Below are positions 63,746 to 64,000 of a DNA stretch of 64,000 nucleotides, one piece after another; within the stretch, counting starts at the first letter, position 1; each line of letters opens with the position of its first letter. Under the pieces are notes generated by a model. It made no database searches. It was not told the DNA's origin and saw nothing but the letters and a program-made list of their open reading frames with translations. The position numbers were made by a program, and so were the translations under genes. Source of the stretch: Paenibacillus polymyxa (lineage in GTDB: Bacteria; Bacillota; Bacilli; Paenibacillales; Paenibacillaceae); the NCBI RefSeq assembly GCF_001719045.1, contig NZ_CP015423.1:4215501-4279500 (forward strand), in the 5' to 3' direction.

Positions 63746-64000
63746 TCAGCCATTCTCCCATTTGTAGCCAATGCCCCATAGCGTTTTAATGTGGACAGGA
63801 TGAGAGGGATCTTCTTCGATTTTCTCACGCAGACGGCGAATATGGACGTTAATCACGTTCTCGTCGCCCATATAATCGTCTTTCCAAATAAATCCGTATA
63901 ATTGTGCTTTTGTAAATACCCGGTTCGGATTGGCTACAAATAGCTTCAAAATATCGGACTCTTTGGCTGTTAGCTGAATTTCATTTTCATTGCGTATGAC
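63746..64000 (-). CDS. OmpR-family response regulator (C-terminal part)
   Basis: The frame is open to the right edge. The visible 84 residues are the winged-helix domain: ENEIQLTAKESDILKLFVANPNRVFTKAQLYGFIWKDDYMGDENVINVHIRRLREKIEEDPSHPVHIKTLWGIGYKW. It is cut by the window end; the receiver domain lies outside. It is co-transcribed with the kinase and the ABC exporter. Confidence 0.93.
   Translation of the reverse strand, partial: VIRNENEIQLTAKESDILKLFVANPNRVFTKAQLYGFIWKDDYMGDENVINVHIRRLREKIEEDPSHPVHIKTLWGIGYKWENG

Overview
The window looks like a Paenibacillus chromosome, most likely of the P. polymyxa group. Evidence: the tsaE-tsaB-rimI-tsaD / ABC-F / moaC / tatA-tatC / groES-groEL block has the Bacillus-type order; there is a CIRCE operator, an SspH-type spore protein, cre sites, a GbsR/OpuA glycine betaine locus, an RRNPP receptor-propeptide pair like the Alo systems reported in P. 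polymyxa, and a paeninodin-type lasso peptide cluster. Species assignment is inference.

Layout. 1-11,000: the tail of a YitT-like gene, then two NHEJ genes on the minus strand (LigD polymerase domain and Ku) that enclose a plus-strand lasso peptide operon of sulfotransferase, cyclase, precursor, HPr-kinase-like tail kinase, RRE protein, leader peptidase, nucleotidyltransferase and ABC exporter. 11,100-16,400: spore proteins, a minus-strand acetone-type operon (thiolase, acetoacetate decarboxylase, CoA-transferase A and B) and an isochorismatase-family hydrolase. 16,500-27,640: the conserved housekeeping block. It has a cluster of DnaA boxes between tsaD and the ABC-F gene, and CIRCE/sigma-A control of groESL.

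27,660-36,570: an accessory island. It holds a broken phage integrase (5' truncated, and frameshifted so that the catalytic tyrosine is lost), a 5'-truncated DNA methyltransferase, a phage small-terminase gene and other gene fragments. Within it lie a CsoR-MATE efflux operon, two paralogous small secreted proteins, and an RRNPP receptor with an overlapping secreted propeptide. Related terminators and gene ends show local duplication.

36,600-50,720: MerR with a divergent metallo-hydrolase, a catabolite-controlled leader with an AraC-type regulator and a secreted esterase, a polysaccharide deacetylase, a UgpAEB-like sugar-phosphate ABC importer, and a TetR-HlyD-ABC2 permease operon without an ATPase. 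50,720-64,000: an OpuA-type betaine importer whose permease is fused to two tandem binding domains, divergent from GbsR; a carboxylesterase; a chemoreceptor; an EamA/DMT transporter under an FMN riboswitch (candidate flavin transporter); and a BcrAB-like ABC exporter with its histidine kinase and the end of its response regulator.

The strongest candidates for new biology are the lasso cluster, whose gene content predicts a phosphorylated and possibly sulfated or glycosylated peptide, the island's quorum-sensing pair with its duplicated secreted-protein neighbours, the tandem-SBD OpuA, and the riboswitch-controlled DMT transporter. No tRNA, rRNA, CRISPR array or complete insertion sequence was seen.
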